A stretch of 64,000 bases of DNA from NCBI RefSeq assembly GCF_042683565.1, contig NZ_JBHUJW010000021.1:62001-126000 (forward strand), written 5' to 3'. How positions within the stretch are numbered: the first letter of the stretch is position 1; each line of letters begins with the position of its first letter. The notes under the pieces were generated by a model, which made no database searches, was not told the origin of the DNA, and saw only the letters and a program-made list of their open reading frames with translations. Shown here in pieces: positions 41,891 to 48,888 of this stretch. The translations under genes were made by a program, and so were the position numbers. The DNA comes from Brevibacillus sp042683565. GTDB taxonomy: Bacteria; Bacillota; Bacilli; Brevibacillales; Brevibacillaceae.

Positions 41891-42373
41891 ATCTCAGTCA
41901 AGACGAAAAAAGGGCATAAGCTGGCCGTCTCCCAACACCATCTGCTTGAGACGATGAACAAGCTCGCGCAGGAGCAAAACAGCAGCAACGAGCAATTGAT
42001 GCGCGAGATTAATCATGTGCGCCAGGAGCTGCAGGAGATGAAAAACGCGCTGGTCAAGATGAATGCGCGTTCTGGGGGAGGGCAGCGGCGCGGCAGCATC
42101 CTGTTCGGGCCGCGTCGGCCGCCCGCTCCCAAAGAAGTGGAAAAACCGAAGCCTGCCTTTGCCCTGGAGGATTTGCTGCCTCTGCTGCCGCATTTGAGCA
42201 GCGCATTTCCGCAATTAAAAAATCCGAAAGTGGCGGAATCGATCAAAGTCCTCTCCAATCCCGCCGTGTTGTCCTTGATCCAGCAGTTTTTGGCGAACGG
42301 CGGATTGAACATGCTGTCGGGCAATCAGGTGGAAACGGTCAGCCGCAGAGAACGTCGCGGATGGTTTCGCTGA
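41891..42373 (+). CDS. Coiled-coil protein with apparent ATC start (160 aa)
   Basis: The frame is open from the preceding TAA at 41858. The only strong ribosome site (GAGGAGGGAGGTG, 41873-41885) is followed 5 bases later by ATC, then SVKTKKGHKLAVSQHHLLET before the first ATG at 41954, which has no ribosome site. I therefore place the start at ATC 41891. Residues 15-55 are a coiled coil (MNKLAQEQNSSNEQLMREIN, HVRQELQEMKNALVKMN), then a basic Gly/Arg/Pro linker (GGGQRRGSILFGPRRPPAPK) and a hydrophobic helical C-part (LEDLLPLLPHLSSAFPQL). Function unknown. If ATG 41954 is used the protein has 139 residues. Confidence 0.65.
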   Translation: MSVKTKKGHKLAVSQHHLLETMNKLAQEQNSSNEQLMREINHVRQELQEMKNALVKMNARSGGGQRRGSILFGPRRPPAPKEVEKPKPAFALEDLLPLLPHLSSAFPQLKNPKVAESIKVLSNPAVLSLIQQFLANGGLNMLSGNQVETVSRRERRGWFR

Positions 42374-42377
42374 AGGG

Positions 42378-42413
42378 AAAGACTGTCTCGCTGTCGAGTC
42401 GGGGCGGTCTTTC
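42378..42413 (+). terminator. Weak terminator-like hairpin
   Basis: AAAGACTG / CGGTCTTT stem with a large loop; the U-tract after it is short (TTTCGCATTTT). Confidence 0.4.
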
Positions 42414-42548
42414 GCATTTTGTGACGTTTTTTGGTTCCATTCTCCTATAAACTTTACAGATCAATTAGCGTCTAATAGAATGGTGAGCGTTGCTCGAATG
42501 CTGAAGCCAACTGAACAAAACCAGACAGACATCACGGAGGAGGTCAGG

Positions 42549-44240
42549 ATGAAAAGACGATTGTACCCTCTGCTGCTCTCCCTGTTTGCCCTGCTGTGCA
42601 TTCCGGGGTGGGCGGCGGCGAGCAGTGCCGATGAGGAACCCGTCAACCTCATGATCGGTGGACAAGCTGTTTCTCCGGAAGTTCCGCCTGTGATTCAAAA
42701 CGGCCGGACTCTCGTGCCGGTTCGCGTCATTGCCGAAGGGCTGGGCGCGGATGTGGACTGGAACGAAGCGGCGCGGACAGCCACCATCACGAGGGGAAGC
42801 GAGCAACTCTCCCTCACGCTCGACTCCACGCTGGCCAAAGTAAACGGCAAACAGGTGAAGCTGGATACGGCACCTGTCATTTCCAAACAGCGGATGCTGC
42901 TGCCGCTGCGGTTTGTAGGAGAGTCACTGGGAGTTACCGTAGGCTGGGACAATACCACGCGCACGGTCATTGCCAATGAAACCCCGCAGGTCGAACTGAA
43001 CGGCCGCAACCCGGCGCAAGCGATCACCCTGTACCAGGTAGGTGACACGGCATACGTTTCTGCGCAGTCCGTCGCAGACCAGCTCGGGCTGAAAGGGTAC
43101 CAATGGAACCGGCCGGAGCTTGGCAAGACCATTGACGACAAACTCGCGCTCCCTGTGGCGCAGCTGGAAAAAGAGCTGGGAGGCTCTTTCGACTGGAACC
43201 CGAAAAAGAATGTGTTGGAAATTGAGCGTCGCAACCGTCTGAGCGATGTGTCCCAGGATGGAGACGTGGTGCGGATCGAGACGGCGATGCCGGTCCGGGC
43301 AGAAACGCTCGTACTGGACAACCCCAACCGGATCGTGCTGGACCTGCCGCAGACCAGACTGGACGACAAACTCGCCCGTTTGAGCCGCGAGAGCACGGAC
43401 GGCATCGTGATCGTCGGTGCAGCGGAAGCAAGCGTGTCCGACCTGACGCTTTCGGAAGACGAGCAAAGCGACGAGTCGTCGGAGCAATCAGCAGAACCGC
43501 CTGATATTTCGGATGTTTCGGCTGCTGTGGTGGACGAGCCTGAGGCAAAGCCGCTCATCTCCTCGCTGCGCTACAGCCAGTACAGCAGCTCGCCTGACAC
43601 CGTACGGGTCGTCATCGAGCTGAATCAGAAGAGCCATTATCAGGTAGCGTATACGGATGACGGCATCGAAGTGAAGCTGACAGCGAAGCCGCAAAAGACT
43701 GGATATTTGATCGTGGTGGACGCCGGACATGGCGGCAAGGACCCCGGCAGCCTGGGTGCTGCAGGCAACCACGAGAAGGATTATACACTGGCAGTAGCGA
43801 ACAAGGTCGTGGAGCTGCTGAAGCAGTACAAGGAGTTCCAGGTCGTTCCGGTCCGCACGACAGACGTCTTCTATGAGCTGTCAGAGCGCGTCGCCATCGC
43901 GAACGAGCAAAACGCCGACCTGTTCCTTTCCATTCACGCCAACTCCTTCCCGAAACCGACGGCAGGCGGGACGGAGACGTTCTACTACAACGCCAACAGC
44001 AAGACGTTTGCCCAGATTGTGCACAAGCATTTGCAGGGCGCAACGCAGTTTACGGATCGGGGAGTCAAGTCCAGCGCTTACTACGTCATCAAAAACACGA
44101 AGATGCCGGCTGTGCTGACGGAGACGGGTTTCCTCTCCAACCCGAGCGAGAATGCCAAGCTGACTGATCCTGCGTTCCAGGACAAGATCGCCCGGGCACT
44201 CGTTGCCGCGATCCGGGAATACTACTTGTCGTACCAGTAA
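42549..44240 (+). CDS. N-acetylmuramoyl-L-alanine amidase with stalk and AMIN domains
   Basis: A 563-residue secreted cell-wall hydrolase. Order: signal peptide 1-24; copper-amine-oxidase N-like stalk at about 30-140 (QNGRTLVPVRVIAEGLGADV, VISKQRMLLPLRFVGESLGV); a spacer; an AMIN domain at about 235-375, interrupted by an acidic Ser/Glu/Asp insert; and an Amidase_3 domain at about 382-560. Zn ligands and catalytic Glu are visible: VDAGHGGKDPG, Glu in NHEKDYTLA, His in FLSIHANSF and Glu in LTETGFLSN. It cleaves the lactyl-Ala bond in peptidoglycan. ATG at 42549 follows GGAGGAGG. A GerMN lipoprotein gene follows at 12 bases. Confidence 0.92.
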   Translation: MKRRLYPLLLSLFALLCIPGWAAASSADEEPVNLMIGGQAVSPEVPPVIQNGRTLVPVRVIAEGLGADVDWNEAARTATITRGSEQLSLTLDSTLAKVNGKQVKLDTAPVISKQRMLLPLRFVGESLGVTVGWDNTTRTVIANETPQVELNGRNPAQAITLYQVGDTAYVSAQSVADQLGLKGYQWNRPELGKTIDDKLALPVAQLEKELGGSFDWNPKKNVLEIERRNRLSDVSQDGDVVRIETAMPVRAETLVLDNPNRIVLDLPQTRLDDKLARLSRESTDGIVIVGAAEASVSDLTLSEDEQSDESSEQSAEPPDISDVSAAVVDEPEAKPLISSLRYSQYSSSPDTVRVVIELNQKSHYQVAYTDDGIEVKLTAKPQKTGYLIVVDAGHGGKDPGSLGAAGNHEKDYTLAVANKVVELLKQYKEFQVVPVRTTDVFYELSERVAIANEQNADLFLSIHANSFPKPTAGGTETFYYNANSKTFAQIVHKHLQGATQFTDRGVKSSAYYVIKNTKMPAVLTETGFLSNPSENAKLTDPAFQDKIARALVAAIREYYLSYQ

Positions 44241-44252
44241 GGAGGGCTTTTG

Positions 44253-44801
44253 ATGAAACGTCGTCACATGATAGGGATGGCTTTGCTGGCCACGCTGCTC
44301 GTCGCCGGCTGCGGCCAAAAGGCGGCACCGGTGCCACAGCCAACCGCTCCGGCAGAGCAGTCCCCCGGCGAAAGTCAGACGCCTGCGACAAACGAGCCGA
44401 AGCTGACCAGGCAAACGGTGTCTGTCTACTATTCCGACAACAACCTGATGGAGCTGCAAAAGGAAGAGCAGGAAATTTCCTATGCGGAAGACATCGAAAA
44501 GTACAAAAAAGCGCTGGAGTTGTTGGAAAAGCCGAAAGACGCGGACGAGCATACAGCGCTCTGGTCCGACTTCCACTACCATTCCGTCACGTTTGACAAA
44601 GGCACGCTGACGATCGACGCCGACAGCAAGAACCAGTACAACCTTGGATCGAGCGGCGAAGCGATGGCGCTCGACGCCTTGAAGAAGACGCTGTTCCAGT
44701 TCCCGGAAGTGGAGCGCATCGTCATTCTCGAAGACGGGAAAAAGGTAGAATCGCTCATGGGTCACATGGAAGTGCTGGAACCGCTGACCCGCGATCAATA
44801 A
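44253..44801 (+). CDS. GerMN-domain lipoprotein
   Basis: A 182-residue lipoprotein: lipobox LLVAGC (Cys near 19), a Pro/Ala/Gln linker, then one GerMN domain (QTVSVYYSDNNLMELQKEEQ, KGTLTIDADSKNQYNLGSSG, ALKKTLFQFPEVERIVIL). B. subtilis GerM has two such domains and acts in spore peptidoglycan and germination; a single-domain form next to an amidase suggests cell-wall work. The pairing with an amidase is well known in this group. ATG at 44253 follows GGAGGG. Confidence 0.85.
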   Translation: MKRRHMIGMALLATLLVAGCGQKAAPVPQPTAPAEQSPGESQTPATNEPKLTRQTVSVYYSDNNLMELQKEEQEISYAEDIEKYKKALELLEKPKDADEHTALWSDFHYHSVTFDKGTLTIDADSKNQYNLGSSGEAMALDALKKTLFQFPEVERIVILEDGKKVESLMGHMEVLEPLTRDQ

Positions 44802-44826
44802 CTCAACAGCCTGGCGAAACATAAAA

Positions 44827-44866
44827 AAGCGGTACAGTCTGCTCGAACAGATTGTACCGTTTTTTT
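44827..44866 (+). terminator. Terminator of the amidase-GerMN unit
   Basis: GCGGTACAGTCTG / CAGATTGTACCG stem with T7. Confidence 0.9.
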
Positions 44867-44921
44867 ATGTGTTTCGGCTCCGGTCAGCCGTCATGCCGCC
44901 ATATACATGCCTTTCCTTCAT

Positions 44922-44976
44922 CTTAAAAAAAGCTTAACAATGGCAACACAAAACAACAACATTCGCTCTGTATAGT
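44922..44976 (+). promoter_or_regulatory. Pho box and promoter of pstSCAB
   Basis: The direct repeat CTTAAA-N5-CTTAACA (44922-44939, period 11) matches the TTAACA-like half-sites bound by PhoP. TATAGT (44971-44976) lies 32 bases from the end of the box. The same box and spacing occur before the second pstB. The -35 is non-consensus, as in PhoP-activated promoters. Confidence 0.75.
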
Positions 44977-45034
44977 TTGTACTTGTAAGAGAGAAAAAAA
45001 CAAACCGATTCCTGTTAAGGAGGATTTTCATTCC

Positions 45035-45988
45035 ATGAAAAAACTCAGCAAGATGTTTATGGCCTTGACTTTTGTAGGGGCATTGCTCGCAGGCTGCGGA
45101 AGCAACAGTGCTGCTCCAGCCCCGGCGCAACAGCAGTCTAGCGATCAAACTTCGACGCCTGCTTCGGACGCGGGCCAGAACAACGCAGGTTCCACTCTTG
45201 CCGCTTCCGGTGAGCCAGTTACTGCTGTCGGTTCGACCGCGTTGCAGCCGCTGGTTGAGCAGACGGCCAAAGATTTCATGGCGAAAAATCAAGGTGTGCA
45301 AATTCAAGTGCAAGGCGGAGGCAGCGGTACTGGGTTGAGCCAGGTAGCAAGCGGCGCCGCTACAATCGGCAACTCCGACATCTTTGCAGAAGAAAAATCA
45401 GGAATCCCGGCAAATGAGCTGAATGACCATAAAGTAGCTGTCGTCGGTATGGCAGCAGCCGTCAGTCCAAAAGTCAAAGTAGATAACCTGACCAAGCAGC
45501 AACTGATCGACATTTTCACCGGCAAAATCACCAACTGGAAAGACGTTGGCGGCGATGACATGAAAATCACGCTGGTAAACCGTCCGAAATCTTCCGGCAC
45601 GCGCGCAACGTTCAACAAGTTTGCCTTGGACGGAAAAGAAGAGGCGGAAGGCATCACGGAAGACTCCTCCGGTACTGTTCGCAAAATTATCGCAGAAACT
45701 CCTGGTGCAATCGGTTACCTGGCGCTGTCCTACTTCGATAATTCGGTGAAGGCGCTGAAGCTGGATGGCGTGGAAGCGAATGCGGAGAACATCGCGACGA
45801 ACAAATACCCGGTCTGGGCGTATGAGCACATGTATACAAAAGGCGAGCCTACTGGCAGCGCAAAAGCTTTCCTCGACTACATCCTGTCTGACGAGGTGCA
45901 AAAGAAAACCGTCACAGACCTTGGCTTCCTGCCGATTACCGAAATGAAAGTCGAACGCGACGCTGCAGGCAAAGTCACTCAGAAGTAA
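45035..45988 (+). CDS. pstS: Phosphate-binding lipoprotein PstS
   Basis: A 317-residue phosphate receptor. Lipobox LLAGC (Cys near 21), a Gln/Ser/Ala linker, then the phosphate-site motifs VTAVGSTALQPLVEQ, QGGGSGTGLSQVASG, IGNSDIF and the loop RPKSSGTRATFNKFAL, with PGAIGYLALSYFD downstream. Delivers phosphate to PstCA. Preceded by a Pho box and AAGGAGGA. A hairpin after its stop probably limits read-through so that PstS exceeds the membrane parts. Confidence 0.94.
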   Translation: MKKLSKMFMALTFVGALLAGCGSNSAAPAPAQQQSSDQTSTPASDAGQNNAGSTLAASGEPVTAVGSTALQPLVEQTAKDFMAKNQGVQIQVQGGGSGTGLSQVASGAATIGNSDIFAEEKSGIPANELNDHKVAVVGMAAAVSPKVKVDNLTKQQLIDIFTGKITNWKDVGGDDMKITLVNRPKSSGTRATFNKFALDGKEEAEGITEDSSGTVRKIIAETPGAIGYLALSYFDNSVKALKLDGVEANAENIATNKYPVWAYEHMYTKGEPTGSAKAFLDYILSDEVQKKTVTDLGFLPITEMKVERDAAGKVTQK

Positions 45989-46012
45989 ATAGGTATTACA
46001 AGAAGCGAAACA

Positions 46013-46043
46013 GAGGGGTGGGGGGTACTTACCCCTCTCTTTG
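46013..46043 (+). terminator. Attenuator-like hairpin between pstS and pstC
   Basis: GAGGGGT / ACCCCTC (46013-46019, 46031-46037) with only TCTTTG after it. A weak stop or mRNA-processing stem, commonly found after a binding-protein gene. Confidence 0.55.
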
Positions 46044-46076
46044 CCTGAGAACCATGTTTTTTCAGGGAGGGAGATC

Positions 46077-47063
46077 ATGAACCGCGAAGGCTCAACGCTT
46101 ATCGTAGAGGAAAAGATCGTAAATGACAGGAAGACCTCTGACAGCGAACGTCAGTCGCTGGTTGCGCGCAAAATGCTGACGTACAACCGGCGCCAACTCG
46201 TGGAAAACCTCACCGGCAGGACCGTGGCGATGGTATGTGCGGCTTTGCTGGTTGTTGTCGTCTTGTCGATTACGTATTTTATCGCATCGAAAGGGCTTTC
46301 CACCTTCTTCGTGAACGGGGTTGACATCAGCGAATTTTTGACGCAGGTCAAGTGGGACCCGGAGGGCGAGCCGGCAAAGTACGGCGTGTTTCCTTTTATT
46401 CTTGGCTCGTTTCTCGTCACTGCGCTCGCGGCACTCATCGCGGCGCCGCTGGGGATCGGAGCGGCGATTTTCATGACGGAAATCTTTCCGGGCTTCGGCA
46501 AAAAAGTGTTGAAGCCGGTCATTGAGCTTTTGGTCGGCATACCTTCGGTTGTCTACGGATACGTGGGCCTCACCTTGCTCGTACCGTTCATTCGGGAGCA
46601 ATTTGAGGTGCTCGGCTTCAGCCTCCTGGCAGGGGGACTGGTGCTGGCGCTGATGATTTTGCCGACGATTACCAGCGTAGCCACCGATGCGATCGAAGCC
46701 GTCCCGCAAGATTTGCGCAACGCCTCTCTGGCTTTGGGTGCTACCCGCTGGCAGACGATCTGGAATGTCGTGCTGCACTCCTCTCTCCCTGGCTGTCTGA
46801 CCGCCATTGTTCTGGGGATGGCCCGCGCGTTCGGGGAAGCGCTGGCAGTGCAGATGGTGATCGGGAACACCACGAAGCTCCCGGGGAGTTTGCTGGACCC
46901 GATCAGCACGCTGACGAGCGGAATTACTTTGAACATGGGCAATACGATTGCAGGCACTCCGTACAACAATGCGCTCTGGTCTATGGCGCTCCTGCTCCTC
47001 GTCATGTCCTTTGTCTTCATCATGATCCTGCGGTTTCTCGGCAAAAAAAGGATGGTGAAATAA
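46077..47063 (+). CDS. pstC: Phosphate ABC transporter permease PstC
   Basis: A 328-residue permease with an unusually long cytoplasmic N-tail of about 50 residues before helix 1 (VAMVCAALLVVVVLSITYF). About six helices; PFILGSFLVTALAALIAAPLGIGAAIFMTE, VIELLVGIPSVVYGYVGL and the EAA loop NASLALGATRWQTIWNVVL are typical. ATG at 46077 follows CAGGGAGGGAG. Forms the channel with PstA. Confidence 0.93.
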   Translation: MNREGSTLIVEEKIVNDRKTSDSERQSLVARKMLTYNRRQLVENLTGRTVAMVCAALLVVVVLSITYFIASKGLSTFFVNGVDISEFLTQVKWDPEGEPAKYGVFPFILGSFLVTALAALIAAPLGIGAAIFMTEIFPGFGKKVLKPVIELLVGIPSVVYGYVGLTLLVPFIREQFEVLGFSLLAGGLVLALMILPTITSVATDAIEAVPQDLRNASLALGATRWQTIWNVVLHSSLPGCLTAIVLGMARAFGEALAVQMVIGNTTKLPGSLLDPISTLTSGITLNMGNTIAGTPYNNALWSMALLLLVMSFVFIMILRFLGKKRMVK

Positions 47064-47064
47064 G

Positions 47065-47955
47065 ATGAGAGCACGAGTCATGGATCGCGCCGCCACAGTC
47101 GTCCTGACCTTGATCGCGGTGCTGATCATCAGTACGCTGTTTGGCCTGCTTGGCTTTATTTTGACGCAGGGGGCGCACAAGCTGAATCTCGATTTCCTCA
47201 CGTCTCCGCCCGATATTGTCAAGGCGGGTGGCGGGATCGGCCCGCAATTATTCAATTCCTTGTACCTGCTGGTGTTGACGATGCTGATCTCGCTGCCGCT
47301 GGGAATCGGCGCGGGCATTTACATGGCGGAATACGCGCCGGACAACCGGTTCACCCAGTTTATCCGGATGAGCATCGAAGTGCTGTCTTCCCTGCCGTCC
47401 ATCGTCGTCGGTCTGTTCGGCCTGCTCGTTTTCGTAAACATGACGGGCTGGGGATACTCCTTGCTCTCCGGGGCGTTGGCGCTGACGGTGTTTAATCTGC
47501 CGCTGCTGGTTCGCGTGACCGAGGACGCCCTGCGTAACGTGCCGCGCAGCCAAAAGGAAGCGAGTCTCGCACTTGGCATCACGAAATGGCGGACGATCGT
47601 CTCTGTCATCCTGCCCGCCGCACTTCCGGGAATCATCACGGGAGCGATTCTGGCGTCAGGGCGCGTATTCGGAGAAGCGGCTGCGCTGCTCTTTACGGCA
47701 GGCATGTCGTCTCCCAACCTCAATTTTGCCGACATGTCGCTGGCCAGTTCGACATCTCCGCTCAATCCGTTCCGCCCGGCTGAGACGCTGGCCGTGCACA
47801 TCTGGAAAGTGAACAGCGAAGGGCTGACGCCTGACGCCCGCGACGTCGCCGACGGGGCAGCCGCTGTATTGATTATCGCGGTGCTGCTCTTTAACATCTC
47901 GGCCCGCTGGTTTGGCACATGGGTCTACAAAAAGATGACGTCGGGCTCAAACTAA
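47065..47955 (+). CDS. pstA: Phosphate ABC transporter permease PstA
   Basis: A 296-residue permease with six helices: GPQLFNSLYLLVLTMLISLP, IEVLSSLPSIVVGLFGLLVF and the EAA loop KEASLALGITKWRTIVSVILP. It starts one base after the pstC stop with AAGGATGGTG upstream, so translation is coupled. Partner of PstC. Confidence 0.93.
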   Translation: MRARVMDRAATVVLTLIAVLIISTLFGLLGFILTQGAHKLNLDFLTSPPDIVKAGGGIGPQLFNSLYLLVLTMLISLPLGIGAGIYMAEYAPDNRFTQFIRMSIEVLSSLPSIVVGLFGLLVFVNMTGWGYSLLSGALALTVFNLPLLVRVTEDALRNVPRSQKEASLALGITKWRTIVSVILPAALPGIITGAILASGRVFGEAAALLFTAGMSSPNLNFADMSLASSTSPLNPFRPAETLAVHIWKVNSEGLTPDARDVADGAAAVLIIAVLLFNISARWFGTWVYKKMTSGSN

Positions 47956-47967
47956 GGAGGGGAAAGC

Positions 47968-48741
47968 ATGTCACCACTCACCATGCAAGAGGCGATCATT
48001 CAGGCGCGCGATGTGTCCGTCTATTACGGGGAGAAGCGCGCCGTTCACAACATCAACCTGGATATCGAGCGCCATTCGGTGACGGCTTTCATCGGCCCGT
48101 CCGGCTGCGGAAAATCTACGCTGCTGCGCAGCCTGAACCGGATGAACGACCTCGTGCCCACTTGCCGCGTCACTGGCTCGATCGTCGTGGACGGCATTGA
48201 CATCAACAGCGAGCAGGTCAACATCGAAGGGCTGCGCCAGGTCGTCGGGATGGTTTTTCAACGCGCCAACCCGTTTTTCAAGTCGATTTACGAAAACATC
48301 GCGTTCGCCCCGCGCTTCCACGGTATGCGCGACAAGCGCGAACTCGATGAGCTGGTAGAGACCAGCTTGCGCAAGGCAGCGCTGTGGGACGAGGTCAAGG
48401 ACCGCCTGAAAGATTCGGCGCTCTCGCTCTCCGGCGGTCAGCAGCAACGTCTGTGCATCGCCCGGGCGATCGCCATGCAGCCGACCATTTTGCTCCTGGA
48501 TGAACCCGCATCTGCTTTGGACCCGATTTCGACCATGAAGATCGAGGAGCTGGTCATGCAGTTGAAAGAAGAGTACACGATCGTCATCGTGACGCACAAT
48601 CTGCACCAGGCAGCACGGATTTCCGAAAAGACCGCCTTCTTCCTGCTGGGAGAGCTGGTCGAAATGGATGAGACGTCGAAAATCTTTACCTCGCCGGCAA
48701 ACGAAAAGACGGAAGCGTACATCAGCGGCCGTTTTGGCTGA
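47968..48741 (+). CDS. pstB: Phosphate ABC transporter ATPase PstB (operon copy)
   Basis: A 257-residue PstB: Walker A GPSGCGKST, LNRMNDLVPTCRVTGSIVVDG, signature LSGGQQQR, Walker B ILLLDEPASALDP, switch His in IVTHNLHQAARIS, and the usual C-terminal SGRFG. Its Q-loop segment reads VFQRANPFFKSIYENIAF, whereas PstB proteins and the second copy here usually have QxPNPFPKSIYDN. It drives phosphate uptake with PstSCA. Ribosome site GGAGGGGAAAG. Confidence 0.93.
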   Translation: MSPLTMQEAIIQARDVSVYYGEKRAVHNINLDIERHSVTAFIGPSGCGKSTLLRSLNRMNDLVPTCRVTGSIVVDGIDINSEQVNIEGLRQVVGMVFQRANPFFKSIYENIAFAPRFHGMRDKRELDELVETSLRKAALWDEVKDRLKDSALSLSGGQQQRLCIARAIAMQPTILLLDEPASALDPISTMKIEELVMQLKEEYTIVIVTHNLHQAARISEKTAFFLLGELVEMDETSKIFTSPANEKTEAYISGRFG

Positions 48742-48767
48742 TTCCATGCAAAAGCAAATTGAAAAAG

Positions 48768-48810
48768 AAGGGCCGTCGCCACCGAAAATTTGGGGCGATC
48801 GGCCTTTTTT
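48768..48810 (+). terminator. Terminator of pstSCAB
   Basis: AAGGGCCGTCGCC and GGGGCGATCGGCCTT pair imperfectly in a two-part stem, followed by TTTT. Confidence 0.7.
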
Positions 48811-48888
48811 GCTGTTGCTTGGTTGCTGTGGGCAGCACCAGTGCAGCGGGATGGGAGGGAGCCTGGACGAACGGACCGGAGATTGCGA

